DNA of 64,000 nucleotides from UBA1227 sp045629305 (GCA_045629305.1 JAZQQZ010000019.1:62001-126000), one strand, 5' to 3'. Counted from the stretch's first letter, positions 17,750 through 26,580 are shown. Notes: generated by a model not told the origin, from the letters alone. Made by a program: numbers and translations.

Positions 17750-18643
17750 TTAGCCTTTCAATTGATTTTCTATGCTAGGTGCCTTGTAGCAGAGTACGAG
17801 TGAAGCCTTGCTTGCACCGTATGCTGAGAGGGCACCAAGTTTGTACAAAGCGATTGGTGGGTAACCGAGTTCCTCTTCAAGAAGAAGAGCAAGTCCACGT
17901 GCTTCCTTTTCACGGGAAGCATAGCCTATGGCATATTCCGGTTTCTCGGCACTGAGTGCCTCTTTGCAATATCCATAGAACTGGTCAAATGCTGAATGGT
18001 CGCCCTTGATGATTGGAAGTTCAACTGCCTTACCGTTGCAGATTTTAAGTGCAGGGAAAGGATGGTATGAACCACTGAATGAGACCCACTTACGCCATTT
18101 GAAAGTTGGGTCGTTGTATATAGGAGGGACGTTGAACGCATCTACAAGCATAGTCATTCTGCTTATATCAGAATTTATGCTTTTGATGATGGTATCAATA
18201 TCTGATCCAGTATTGGCAAGTTTGGCAGCGCTGAGCGCGATAAGACCTGCGGAGATTGAGTAATTCTTAATACAGATTACTTCAATGCGAAGGTCTGATG
18301 TAGGGTTCTGCTCTTTGAAAAGTTCTGCAGCCTCATTGGCAGCGGCATACATTGGGACTTCTTCCTCTGTGCCGATTGTGAAAACGATTACGTTTTCATA
18401 GCCACATGTGGCTGCGTTTTTATATCTATCGATATAAACGGCAGAAGGTATGTAGAAACTTTTGATTTTGCCCTTAGGAGCAGGAAGTATCTCATAGAAA
18501 TTCTCTTTAGTGAAATCGATTCCTTCATTGAAGTATCTGTCATCAATGTTGAAAGTCGTTGCGAGAAGTTCCATATCATAATCCTCTGTAAGCTCTGCTG
18601 GGATGTCGGAACATGTGTCGACAATAATCATTGTTTTACTCAT
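17750..18643 (-). CDS. DegV family fatty-acid-binding protein
   Basis: A 297-residue DegV/EDD-fold protein. It opens with IIVDTCSDIPAEL, the equivalent of the usual D-S/T-x-D-L-P motif, and has the typical ATTFNIDDRYFNEG segment. DegV proteins bind fatty acids; some (FakB) present them to a fatty acid kinase. The start MSKTM at 18643 lies 8 nt after GGAGG; further upstream in-frame starts overlap this site. It sits between trmL and pgk with short gaps. No FakA kinase gene is nearby, so the role is inferred from family only. Confidence 0.85.
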   Translation of the reverse strand: MSKTMIIVDTCSDIPAELTEDYDMELLATTFNIDDRYFNEGIDFTKENFYEILPAPKGKIKSFYIPSAVYIDRYKNAATCGYENVIVFTIGTEEEVPMYAAANEAAELFKEQNPTSDLRIEVICIKNYSISAGLIALSAAKLANTGSDIDTIIKSINSDISRMTMLVDAFNVPPIYNDPTFKWRKWVSFSGSYHPFPALKICNGKAVELPIIKGDHSAFDQFYGYCKEALSAEKPEYAIGYASREKEARGLALLLEEELGYPPIALYKLGALSAYGASKASLVLCYKAPSIENQLKG

Positions 18644-18667
18644 TTGCATTACCTCCATTTAGATTTG

Positions 18668-19186
18668 CTAGGTTATATTGTTGGCGTCCGACCACTTATA
18701 GTTGTGGAGTTCGCCCTTACATAAAAGCTCTGGGAAATCCCATTGCCTAAGTGTTTCATATACTGCTATTGCGACGGAATTGGAGAGGTTGAGACTTCTA
18801 CATTCATCCATCATCGGGATGCGTACACAGTCGTCCGGATGGCGGAGCAGGAGCTCTTCTGGGAGACCCTTGGTCTCCTTGCCGAAGACGAGGTAGCAGC
18901 CATCCGGATATGTCGCATCCGAATAGCGGTTCTGTCCCTTGGTGGTGAAATAGAAGAATTTGCCATCTTGATTTCTCTGGAAGAAATCCTCCAAATTGTC
19001 GTAATAGGTTATATCAAGGAAGTGCCAATAGTCGAGGCCGGAACGCTTTAGATGCTTGTCATCCGGCTCGAAGGCCATTGGTCTTACTATATGAAGTCTG
19101 GCACCTGTGCATGCGCATGTTCGCGCAATATTGCCCGTGTTCTGAGGAATCTCGGGCTCTACAAGTACTATGTTTAGTACTGCCAT
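18668..19186 (-). CDS. trmL: tRNA (cytidine/uridine-34 2'-O)-methyltransferase TrmL
   Basis: A SPOUT-fold methyltransferase of about 172 residues that methylates the wobble base ribose of tRNA-Leu isoacceptors, using S-adenosylmethionine. The three SPOUT motifs are clear: PQNTGNIARTCACTG, LVFGKETKGLPEE and SLNLSNSVAIAVYE (knot region). The ATG at 19186 follows AAGGAG. It lies in the minus-strand run, 10 bp after the KdpD-like gene. The C-terminus extends slightly past the usual end (HNYKWSDANNIT). Confidence 0.92.
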   Translation of the reverse strand: MAVLNIVLVEPEIPQNTGNIARTCACTGARLHIVRPMAFEPDDKHLKRSGLDYWHFLDITYYDNLEDFFQRNQDGKFFYFTTKGQNRYSDATYPDGCYLVFGKETKGLPEELLLRHPDDCVRIPMMDECRSLNLSNSVAIAVYETLRQWDFPELLCKGELHNYKWSDANNIT

Positions 19187-19196
19187 ATTTTTCTCC

Positions 19197-20177
19197 TTAT
19201 TCGTCCTTGGTGAGGTCAATCAAATTATCGAGAATTCTTGTAAGTTCTGAACTGTTGTCCTCAAGGCCTTGGAGTTTTTCATTTATTTCTGTCTCCTCTA
19301 AGAGATTGATATTCTCTTTAAGAGATTTGGTTTCTTTGCTGATAGAAGATACAAATGGTGACATCTCTCTTGAAAGAGATTTAATCGTACCTGCTACAAT
19401 GTGCTCGTGATTAAGAGTTTTCTCTTCCTCTTTTCTCTCGTCAGTGAGATCTTCACGTTCAATTGCGATTGTGATTTGTGAGAGGAGAGCGGTGATACAT
19501 TTTTCTGTCTCGCTTGACATCTCTTTTTCACTACAGTCTATTGATACTACTCCGACAGTTTTATTGTTGCTTCGAATTGGAATGTACTTATGTGAGAGTT
19601 CTGGGAACTCTGCTTCTTTATGACCACATTTTGCAGAGTTCTTAAAGCACCATTTAATAGCTTCGTTTTTCTCTGAACCATCAACGTCAAAGTAGAATTC
19701 AACTTCGGCACCGGCAAGTTCTGTGAGAGCTTTATCTGAATATTCAATGACTTTATCTTTTCCATGAACGGAGAGAAGACCCTCCGATGCCTCATAGAGT
19801 TTTTTATGAAGTCTAGCATTTTCTTTAGAGGATTTAATCTGTGATTGAAGCCTTATTACAAGGAGGTTAACAATCAAAGCTACCACGAAGAAAACGACTG
19901 AGGATACGATAAAGTTTTTGCTTCCGCCCCAGGCAAAATGTGGCTCTATGAATAGAAAGTCATGAGTGAGAATAAAGAGTACAGTTGAGAATACTGTGAT
20001 AAGGAAACTCTTTGTCTCGATGATTACGATAAGAATGCCAAGAAGATAGAACATTAAAAGTGTCTCAGCATCAACATCTGCTTGGAATGAGACATAACAA
20101 AGGAGCGTAGTGAGAATGTAAATTATCACTACATTGAGTATGTTAAAAATGGTGCGTTTGATTGAAAATTTTTCCAT
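19197..20177 (-). CDS. KdpD-like membrane sensor lacking a kinase domain
   Basis: A 326-residue protein. Residues 10-115 form four hydrophobic helices with the DUF4118 layout of KdpD (THDFLFIEPHFAWGG matches the conserved loop). A GAF-like domain follows (about 125-245, with YIPIRSNNKTVGVVSIDC). The remaining 80 residues resemble a dimerisation helix pair, but the H-box position reads SLSREMSPF, with Arg270 where KdpD has His, and the protein ends before any ATPase domain. It therefore cannot act as a histidine kinase itself. It starts 1 bp after trkH, which suggests that it senses state for, or modulates, the adjacent K+ transporter. Confidence 0.75.
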   Translation of the reverse strand: MEKFSIKRTIFNILNVVIIYILTTLLCYVSFQADVDAETLLMFYLLGILIVIIETKSFLITVFSTVLFILTHDFLFIEPHFAWGGSKNFIVSSVVFFVVALIVNLLVIRLQSQIKSSKENARLHKKLYEASEGLLSVHGKDKVIEYSDKALTELAGAEVEFYFDVDGSEKNEAIKWCFKNSAKCGHKEAEFPELSHKYIPIRSNNKTVGVVSIDCSEKEMSSETEKCITALLSQITIAIEREDLTDERKEEEKTLNHEHIVAGTIKSLSREMSPFVSSISKETKSLKENINLLEETEINEKLQGLEDNSSELTRILDNLIDLTKDE

Positions 20178-20178
20178 A

Positions 20179-21699
20179 CTATTTGCTCCTCAATTCTTTT
20201 ATGCCATCGCCAATATCTTTGCCGATTCTAGCAATCGCTAGAATTACTATATAAACTTCGAGACGTCCAATAATCATAAGTGCGGTATATACCCACATTG
20301 TATAGTTGCTCATCTCTCTTGTGACTGTTCCAATTGAAAGTCCTATTGTACTGAGTGTTGAAAAAGCATCAAAAAATGCTTGACCAAAATCATGACCATC
20401 AAGTGAAAGCAAGAAGGCACCAAATAGACCGATGAAGATAAATGTGAAAACATATGCATAGTTTTGAGATTGATCTTCACGGGTGATTTGAACTTTCTTT
20501 CCAAACTTATTTATGCTGCGAGAGAAAGAGATTCTTTTTGGGAAAATTTGCTCGCATACATCATAGAAAACAGCTTTAATAAGCATGGCAACGCGGGATG
20601 CTTTTATACCACCGGAGGTGGAACCGCTGTGTCCACCTATAAGCATCAATAGGAAAATAGGTACAAATGCAAAACTCGATTGCGCAACGAAGTTTGGAAC
20701 TGTGGTATAACCAGTTGTTGTGATAAGTGATACAACTTGGAATATACCATCACTTATAGCACTGAGAGTGGTATTGCAAAGTCCTGTGGCAAGTAACATT
20801 ACGACAACAATAGGGGTTGCAATGGCTATAGCAAATGCGGTGACTTTGGTTTCTGAGTGCGAAAAATAGTCGCGGAATTTACCACGGAAAAATAGAAGAC
20901 TTGCCATGAAATTTATACTACCGAGAAGCATTAGAGCAATGGTAGTTATTTTAATGCCTATGCTGTTTGCTACACCGACAAGTGATGCAGACCAGTATCC
21001 TATGCTTTGATATTTAGTTGAAAATCCACCTGTGGACACGGCGCATATCGCATGGTTTAGTGCATCGAATGGACTCATTCCAAAGACAATATAAAGAATG
21101 GTGCCACTGATGATAAAGCCCAAATAAATCAAAATGATAGTGCGCGCCGAATGAAGAAGACTTGGTGTCAATCTATCTCTGTGTCCCTCTGCGCTGAAAA
21201 GTTGCATTCCATAAACATTGGATAGAACTGAACTTAAAATAAGAATAAGTCCAACACCACCAAAGAGATGGAGAAGGGAGCGATAGAGAAGTATGACATG
21301 AGTTGTATTCTCCACATCTGTAACCGTAAAACCGGTTGTGGTAAAACCACTGGTTGTCTCAAAAATTGCTTCTGTGAAAGTGTAATCGCCACAGAGCATA
21401 AATGGAATTGAACCGATTAAAATTGAAACAATCCAAATGAGGAGCACTATAACAGAACTCTGATGTCTTCTAAGGTCTTTTAGTGAATGATTTGGAGAAA
21501 ATTGTTTAATTAAATATCCTGCAAATATTGATAGAACTCCTGGAAGTGCAAAATATGGGAGCTGATCTGCTTCATCTTTGTAGAAAAGAATAAGTACAAG
21601 CGGCAAAAGCATAATTGCACCTATCATGATAATTACATAGGAGAGAGAACCAAGTATTGTAAGATATTCGGAAATACGTGAATGTTCCGTGTTTTCCAT
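20179..21699 (-). CDS. TrkH/KtrB family potassium uptake channel subunit
   Basis: A 506-residue membrane protein with four pore-loop repeats. The selectivity segments are ETTSGFTTTGFT, AVSTGGFST, ITTTGYTT and STIGLSIGT. The conserved IGGHSGSTSGGIK stretch between repeats, with an Arg shortly after, marks the superfamily. It imports K+ (possibly with Na+ or H+) across the cytoplasmic membrane and needs cytoplasmic RCK/TrkA partners, two of which are encoded immediately upstream. Start-to-stop gaps of 12 and 1 bp place it in one operon with them and with the KdpD-like sensor. Confidence 0.93.
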   Translation of the reverse strand: MENTEHSRISEYLTILGSLSYVIIMIGAIMLLPLVLILFYKDEADQLPYFALPGVLSIFAGYLIKQFSPNHSLKDLRRHQSSVIVLLIWIVSILIGSIPFMLCGDYTFTEAIFETTSGFTTTGFTVTDVENTTHVILLYRSLLHLFGGVGLILILSSVLSNVYGMQLFSAEGHRDRLTPSLLHSARTIILIYLGFIISGTILYIVFGMSPFDALNHAICAVSTGGFSTKYQSIGYWSASLVGVANSIGIKITTIALMLLGSINFMASLLFFRGKFRDYFSHSETKVTAFAIAIATPIVVVMLLATGLCNTTLSAISDGIFQVVSLITTTGYTTVPNFVAQSSFAFVPIFLLMLIGGHSGSTSGGIKASRVAMLIKAVFYDVCEQIFPKRISFSRSINKFGKKVQITREDQSQNYAYVFTFIFIGLFGAFLLSLDGHDFGQAFFDAFSTLSTIGLSIGTVTREMSNYTMWVYTALMIIGRLEVYIVILAIARIGKDIGDGIKELRSK

Positions 21700-21711
21700 A
21701 GACTACCTCTA

Positions 21712-22371
21712 TTATTTGGCAATTGCCGACAAAACTTTTTTCTGATTCTCAGGTGATGAGATAATAAGGAGTTTGTCGCCTGCTTTGATTTCTGTGTTAC
21801 CATTTGGAACTATCATATCGGAAGATTTTCTGATAATGCATCCGATGATTGTGTTGGAAGGTAAAGATACATCTTTAACCTCTTTGCCAACACATTCAAA
21901 TTCCGGTTCGATTGAAATCTCTGAAATAGTAACTTTGTCGTTCTCAAGAGTCATTGTCTTAATCAAATTTTCAACACTTGTTGCTTGGGTGATATATTCG
22001 GCAACAAGGTGTGTGGAAGATATTACAGTGTTGACTCCCAATTCTTTGAAAAGTGCAACGTTTTTAGGGTTGGCAACCGAGCAGATAGCTCGCTTTACGC
22101 CGAAGCAACGCTTGGCGTATTGGCAAATTGCGAGGTTGTCAGCGTCCTTGTATGTAAGAGCTACAAGGACATCAAATCCCTCTATCTGAGCATTTTTTAA
22201 AGTGCTGTATTTAGAAGGGTCACCCTGTATTACAGGAATTTTATGAGTATTTGCGAGATAATCGCAATACTGTTGATCGTCATTGATGACTATGAGTTTA
22301 TGTTTCTTCTTTAGAAGGTTTCCGATAAGGAAGTCAGCCTGTGTACGGCCGCCTGCGACTACAATTCTCAT
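21712..22371 (-). CDS. TrkA/KtrA family potassium uptake regulator (RCK_N + RCK_C)
   Basis: A 219-residue cytoplasmic gating subunit. The RCK_N Rossmann domain covers about 1-130; the glycine motif is altered, reading VVAGGRTQADF where GxGxxG is expected. An RCK_C domain covers about 145-219, ending with IKAGDKLLIISS. It overlaps the upstream RCK_N-only gene by 4 bp and precedes trkH by 12 bp. It is expected to form a ring under TrkH and to sense nucleotides or c-di-AMP; which ligand cannot be told here. Confidence 0.88.
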   Translation of the reverse strand: MRIVVAGGRTQADFLIGNLLKKKHKLIVINDDQQYCDYLANTHKIPVIQGDPSKYSTLKNAQIEGFDVLVALTYKDADNLAICQYAKRCFGVKRAICSVANPKNVALFKELGVNTVISSTHLVAEYITQATSVENLIKTMTLENDKVTISEISIEPEFECVGKEVKDVSLPSNTIIGCIIRKSSDMIVPNGNTEIKAGDKLLIISSPENQKKVLSAIAK

Positions 22372-22811
22372 TCCTCTTCATCCTCCTCTTTTGCTTCGCC
22401 AAATACAGCGCTTTCAAATTCTTCCATTGTGAGGTTGAAAGGATAGATTCCTTGAATGTTGAATCCTTTGATAAGGAGTTCCTTATTGGTATCTTCGAAA
22501 CGAACATATACATTTGGAATTCCAAAGATGCGGCTGCCTATTTGTGCGATGAGGCTGTTTAAGTTGTCGTCGCCTGTGCAGGCGATGAGCATTGTAGCCT
22601 CATCCGCATCAACGTAGCGGAAGGTGTCGAGGTCGACACCATCAGATTTAATCTGAATTCCACCAAATGATTCTGGAAGTTTCCTAAATGCGGCATCATC
22701 GTTATCAATGAGGATAACCTGATAGCCCTTATTGGAAAGAAGTGATGCAAGGCGACGACCGAGACGGCCACAGCCTACGATAATCACGCGTTCTTTCTTG
22801 GCAAATTTCAT
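22368..22811 (-). CDS. RCK_N (TrkA-N) domain protein without RCK_C
   Basis: A 147-residue protein consisting of one Rossmann domain with an intact nucleotide motif VIIVGCGRLGRRLA and the acidic strand end ILIDNDD. It ends after the domain with an acidic tail (EAKEEDEEE) and has no RCK_C domain. The ATG at 22811 is 9 nt after GGAG. Together with the full-length but motif-altered partner, it may form a two-subunit gating ring for TrkH. It follows valS by 21 bp and overlaps the next gene by 4 bp. Confidence 0.85.
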   Translation of the reverse strand: MKFAKKERVIIVGCGRLGRRLASLLSNKGYQVILIDNDDAAFRKLPESFGGIQIKSDGVDLDTFRYVDADEATMLIACTGDDNLNSLIAQIGSRIFGIPNVYVRFEDTNKELLIKGFNIQGIYPFNLTMEEFESAVFGEAKEEDEEE

Positions 22812-22832
22812 AACATTCAACTCCTTAGAGCT

Positions 22833-25454
22833 TTATGCAAGTTTCTCAATGCTTTCTTTAAGCATCTTAATCTTCTCGTCAATCTTGGCAGCGGCTGTGC
22901 GAGTTTTCTCTATCTCAGCCTCTGGCGCCTTGGACATAAAGCCAGGGTTGTTAAGCTTGCGATTGAAGAATTCAAGATCTTTCTCTGCCTCTTTGAGTTC
23001 TTTGTTAAGGCGGGCTTTTTCTGCCTCGAAGTCAACGAGTTCATTCATTGGGATATAGATCTTAGCATCCTCTGTAACGATGCTAACTGCGCCATCGAGT
23101 TCGATGCCGCCACATACAGTTACCTTAGATGCATAAGCAAGACGCTCCATGTAAACTGTTCCAGCCATGAACGTGCTCTCGTATGGTGTGTCGATGAATA
23201 CCTCTGCCTTCTTTGAAGGTGGAACGTTCATCTCTGCACGTCTGTTACGGATGGCCTTAACAGCGGCCATGATGCGCTCGAACTCTGTCTCATCAGAAAC
23301 GAAGCTGAGCTTCTCATCATATTCTGGATATGGAGCAAGCATGATGGTCTCGCCATCATGTGGAAGAGTGAGCCAGATTTCCTCTGTGAGGAAAGGCATG
23401 AATGGGTGGAGGAGTTTGAGCGCGTTAGAAAGTACATATACGAGTACTGCTTTAGCGTTCTTGGCCTCTTCGCCGCCCTGGTTCAATCTAATCTTTGCAA
23501 TCTCGATGTACCAGTCGCAGAAACAATCCCAGATAAAGTCGTAGAGTTTCTGTACTGCAACACCGAGTTCGTATTTATCAATATTTTCATTTACATCTTT
23601 GACAAGAGTATTGAGCTTGGAGATAATCCATTTGTCCTCAATAGCGAGATTTTCTGGAACATGAGGAGCCGGTTCATCGTCATCGATATTCATGAGAATG
23701 AAACGTGCTGCATTCCAAATCTTATTTGCAAAGTTTCTGGATGCCTCAACCTTCTCGATTGAGAAACGCATGTCGTTTCCTGGCGCGTTACCTGTAACGA
23801 GCGTGAAACGAAGTGCGTCTGCACCGTACTGCTCGATGATCTCGAGAGGATCGATACCATTGCCGAGAGACTTTGACATCTTACGGCCCTGGGCGTCACG
23901 AACGAGGCCGTGTATGAGTACTGTGTCGAATGGCTCAGCATTCATTTGCTCGCATGATGAGAAAATCATACGTGCTACCCAGAAGAAGATGATATCGTAA
24001 CCAGTTACGAGTGTATTGGTAGGGAAGTAGTGAGCAAGCTCAGGTGTCTTATCCGGCCAACCAAGTGTTGAGAAAGGCCAGAGAGCAGATGAGAACCAAG
24101 TATCAAGTGTATCTGGATCCTGGTGGATATGCTCGCTTCCACAATGTGAACATTTAGTTGCATCCTCGCGTGATACTGTGATCTCACCACAGTCGTCGCA
24201 GTACCAAGCTGGAATCTGATGGCCCCACCAAAGCTGACGTGAAATACACCAGTCCTTGATGTTCTCCATCCAGTGATAATATGTCTTATCGAAACGGTCA
24301 GGAACGAACTTAACCTTACCGTTCTTTACTATATCAATTGCAGGCTTTGCAAGTGGTTCCATGCGAACGAACCACTGCTTTGAAACTCTTGGCTCAACAG
24401 ATGTACCACAACGGTAGCAAGTACCAACGTTGTGCTTCATCGGCTCTACCTTTACAAGGTAGCCCTGCTCCTCGAGTTCCAAAACGAGAGCCTTGCGGCA
24501 CTCATAACGATCCATTCCACGATATCTCTCTGGAACATAATCGTTCATATAACCATCATCTGTCATAACGTTGATGACTGGGAGGTCATGGCGGAGGCCT
24601 ACTTCGAAGTCGTTAGGGTCGTGCGCTGGAGTGATCTTTACGACGCCTGTTCCGAAGTCCATCTCAACATATTCATCAGCGATGACTGGAATTTTAGTAT
24701 TCATGATAGGGAGGATGAGTTCCTTACCAACGAGATCCTTATAACGCTCGTCGTCAGGGTGAACAGCGACAGCTGTATCACCGAACATTGTCTCTGGACG
24801 TGTGGTTGCAAGGATGAGTTCTCCGCTACCATCAGCAAATGGATAACGAAGATGCCAGAAAGAGCCATCTTTCTCCTCATATTCAACCTCTGCATCTGAG
24901 ATAGATGTGAGGCAGTGTGGGCACCAGTTGATGATACGCTCACCGCGGTAAATAAGATCCTTCTCGTAGAGATTTACGAAAACTTCCTTTACTGCCTTAG
25001 AGCAACCTTCATCAAGTGTGAAACGCTCGCGGTCCCAGTCGCAAGATGAGCCGAGCTTTTTAAGCTGCTCGACGATGCGACCGCCGTATTGAGCTTTCCA
25101 CTCCCAAGCACGCTCGAGGAATCCGTCGCGGCCGAGGTCCTGCTTTGTGATTCCCTCTTTCTTGAGGGCCTCAACAATCTTGGCCTCTGTTGCGATGGAT
25201 GCGTGGTCTGTGCCAGGGAGCCACAATGTATCAAAGCCCTTCATTCTCTTGAAACGAATAAGAATATCCTGAAGAGTTTCGTCAAGGGCATGTCCCATAT
25301 GGAGCTGTCCTGTGATATTTGGTGGTGGAATAACGATAGTGTAAGCTTGCTTACTCTCGTCTAAATTTGCATGAAAGTACTTTCCATCAAGCCAAGATTG
25401 ATAGAGTCTGTCTTCAACCTCAGATGGGTTGTACTTTGTGGCAAGGTCTTTCAT
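22833..25454 (-). CDS. valS: Valyl-tRNA synthetase
   Basis: An 873-residue class I synthetase that charges tRNA-Val. The HIGH motif is present as QLHMGHAL and KMSKS as GRKMSKSLGNG. The editing domain, a CxxC...CxxC knuckle (WYCDDCGE, KCSHCGSE) and a C-terminal coiled coil (last about 65 residues, LNKELKEAEKDLEFF) are as expected. The ATG at 25454 follows GGAGG. It is first in a run of ten closely spaced minus-strand genes. No T-box leader is visible in the short upstream region. Confidence 0.97.
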   Translation of the reverse strand: MKDLATKYNPSEVEDRLYQSWLDGKYFHANLDESKQAYTIVIPPPNITGQLHMGHALDETLQDILIRFKRMKGFDTLWLPGTDHASIATEAKIVEALKKEGITKQDLGRDGFLERAWEWKAQYGGRIVEQLKKLGSSCDWDRERFTLDEGCSKAVKEVFVNLYEKDLIYRGERIINWCPHCLTSISDAEVEYEEKDGSFWHLRYPFADGSGELILATTRPETMFGDTAVAVHPDDERYKDLVGKELILPIMNTKIPVIADEYVEMDFGTGVVKITPAHDPNDFEVGLRHDLPVINVMTDDGYMNDYVPERYRGMDRYECRKALVLELEEQGYLVKVEPMKHNVGTCYRCGTSVEPRVSKQWFVRMEPLAKPAIDIVKNGKVKFVPDRFDKTYYHWMENIKDWCISRQLWWGHQIPAWYCDDCGEITVSREDATKCSHCGSEHIHQDPDTLDTWFSSALWPFSTLGWPDKTPELAHYFPTNTLVTGYDIIFFWVARMIFSSCEQMNAEPFDTVLIHGLVRDAQGRKMSKSLGNGIDPLEIIEQYGADALRFTLVTGNAPGNDMRFSIEKVEASRNFANKIWNAARFILMNIDDDEPAPHVPENLAIEDKWIISKLNTLVKDVNENIDKYELGVAVQKLYDFIWDCFCDWYIEIAKIRLNQGGEEAKNAKAVLVYVLSNALKLLHPFMPFLTEEIWLTLPHDGETIMLAPYPEYDEKLSFVSDETEFERIMAAVKAIRNRRAEMNVPPSKKAEVFIDTPYESTFMAGTVYMERLAYASKVTVCGGIELDGAVSIVTEDAKIYIPMNELVDFEAEKARLNKELKEAEKDLEFFNRKLNNPGFMSKAPEAEIEKTRTAAAKIDEKIKMLKESIEKLA

Positions 25455-25517
25455 AATTTGCCTCCAATTAATCTTTTAATAATAAATCTATTATTAAAAA
25501 TAGTTCTTAACTAACAC

Positions 25518-25546
25518 ATTATATATTTTACCTTAATTTTTTTCAA
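25518..25546 (-). promoter_or_regulatory. Sigma-A promoter of the valS run
   Basis: On the minus strand TTGAAA (25546-25541), a 17-nt spacer and TATAAT (25523-25518). The start codon is about 65 nt downstream. Confidence 0.75.
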
Positions 25547-25565
25547 TAATAAGATTGATATTTTT

Positions 25566-25594
25566 TTGACATTCTCGGCCATTTCCAATATAAT
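25566..25594 (+). promoter_or_regulatory. Consensus sigma-A promoter of the RluA-family gene
   Basis: A perfect TTGACA (25566-25571), a 17-nt spacer and a perfect TATAAT (25589-25594). The ATG of the gene begins 10 bases after the -10, so the expected start site lies at or within a few bases of the start codon. Confidence 0.8.
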
Positions 25595-25603
25595 TTGACT
25601 GTT

Positions 25604-26512
25604 ATGAGAACACTAAAATATGAGATTCCAAGTTCATATGACGGCAGTCGAGTTCTGTATTTTCTCAAGGGAAAAGCAGGGCTTTCTTCCCGTCTGATTC
25701 GTAGCTTAAAACTGGTCGAAAATGGACTGATTTTGAACGGCGAGCACACCCGCACGGTGGACGAAATTCACACCGGCGACATCCTTGAGATCAACATCCC
25801 CGAGGACGATATGGACGAGGGTCTTTCAGAGTACGATGGAGCCGATTTCGGAGAGCTCTCTGTACTCTATGAAGACGACGATATTCTAGTGGTGAATAAG
25901 CCGGCCATGCTCGCCGTTCACCCATCTCATAATCACCAGGGCGATACTCTCGCCAACCTTATAGCTGCGTATCTTTTGGCCAGTGGCCAAAAGGCAACTT
26001 TCCGTGCGGTAGGACGTCTCGACAAGGGGACTTCGGGCATAATAATCTGCGCGAAAAATGCGTTCGCAGCCAATAAATTACAGGGCAATATTGAGAAAAC
26101 TTATTTCGCAATTTCGACCAAAATTTTCGATGAAAATGGCAGCATTGAAGCGCCGATTTATAGGCCCGATCCTATCAAAACTTTTCGCACGGTTGACCCG
26201 CGCGGAGACTATGCGCTGACGCACTATGAAGTGCTGCAAAACGGAGCGCTTTCGGACGGCCTTCCGGTCTCTTTTGTAAAGGTTAAAATTGAGACCGGCC
26301 GTACGCATCAGATTCGCGTTCATTTTGCCAGCGTCGGCGCTCCGCTTATTGGCGATACCATGTACGGAGAACCCGATGACAGGATCTGTCATCAGGCACT
26401 CCATTGTGGCGAGGCGAAATTCAATCAACCGTTTACGGGGGATGTGATTGAGATTTCCGCGCCTCTTCCACAAGATATGATGGCAATTATCGATGAAATA
26501 CACAAAAAATAG
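25604..26512 (+). CDS. RluA family pseudouridine synthase
   Basis: A 302-residue RNA pseudouridine synthase. An S4-like RNA-binding region lies at about 20-75 (LSSRLIRSLKLVENGLILNG). The catalytic motif is GRLDKGTSGIIICAKN, with its Asp. The closing segments ETGRTHQIRVHFASVGAPLIG and HQALHC are typical of RluC/RluD-like enzymes; the exact rRNA site is unknown. No ribosome-binding site precedes the ATG, which sits 10 bases after a consensus -10 box, so the mRNA is probably leaderless. It is divergent from valS. Its base composition appears slightly more GC-rich than the neighbours. Confidence 0.92.
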   Translation: MRTLKYEIPSSYDGSRVLYFLKGKAGLSSRLIRSLKLVENGLILNGEHTRTVDEIHTGDILEINIPEDDMDEGLSEYDGADFGELSVLYEDDDILVVNKPAMLAVHPSHNHQGDTLANLIAAYLLASGQKATFRAVGRLDKGTSGIIICAKNAFAANKLQGNIEKTYFAISTKIFDENGSIEAPIYRPDPIKTFRTVDPRGDYALTHYEVLQNGALSDGLPVSFVKVKIETGRTHQIRVHFASVGAPLIGDTMYGEPDDRICHQALHCGEAKFNQPFTGDVIEISAPLPQDMMAIIDEIHKK

Positions 26513-26563
26513 GTTTTTTATATATTAATACTTTCAATTAGTATAGATTTGTGTTATTATTTT

Positions 26564-26580
26564 TGTAACTGATTTGTAAT
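26564..26580 (+). promoter_or_regulatory. WalR-type direct repeat upstream of murA
   Basis: TGTAAC, 5 bp, TGTAAT: an exact match to the WalR (YycF) binding pattern TGTWAH-N5-TGTWAH known from Firmicutes. It lies 25 bp upstream of the murA start codon. Assignment rests on pattern only; no walRK genes are in the window. Confidence 0.4.

Noticed and set aside
25455..25603. T-box leader for valS
   Set aside because: The region is only about 150 bp, AT-rich and filled by two divergent promoters; no specifier or antiterminator structure is visible.
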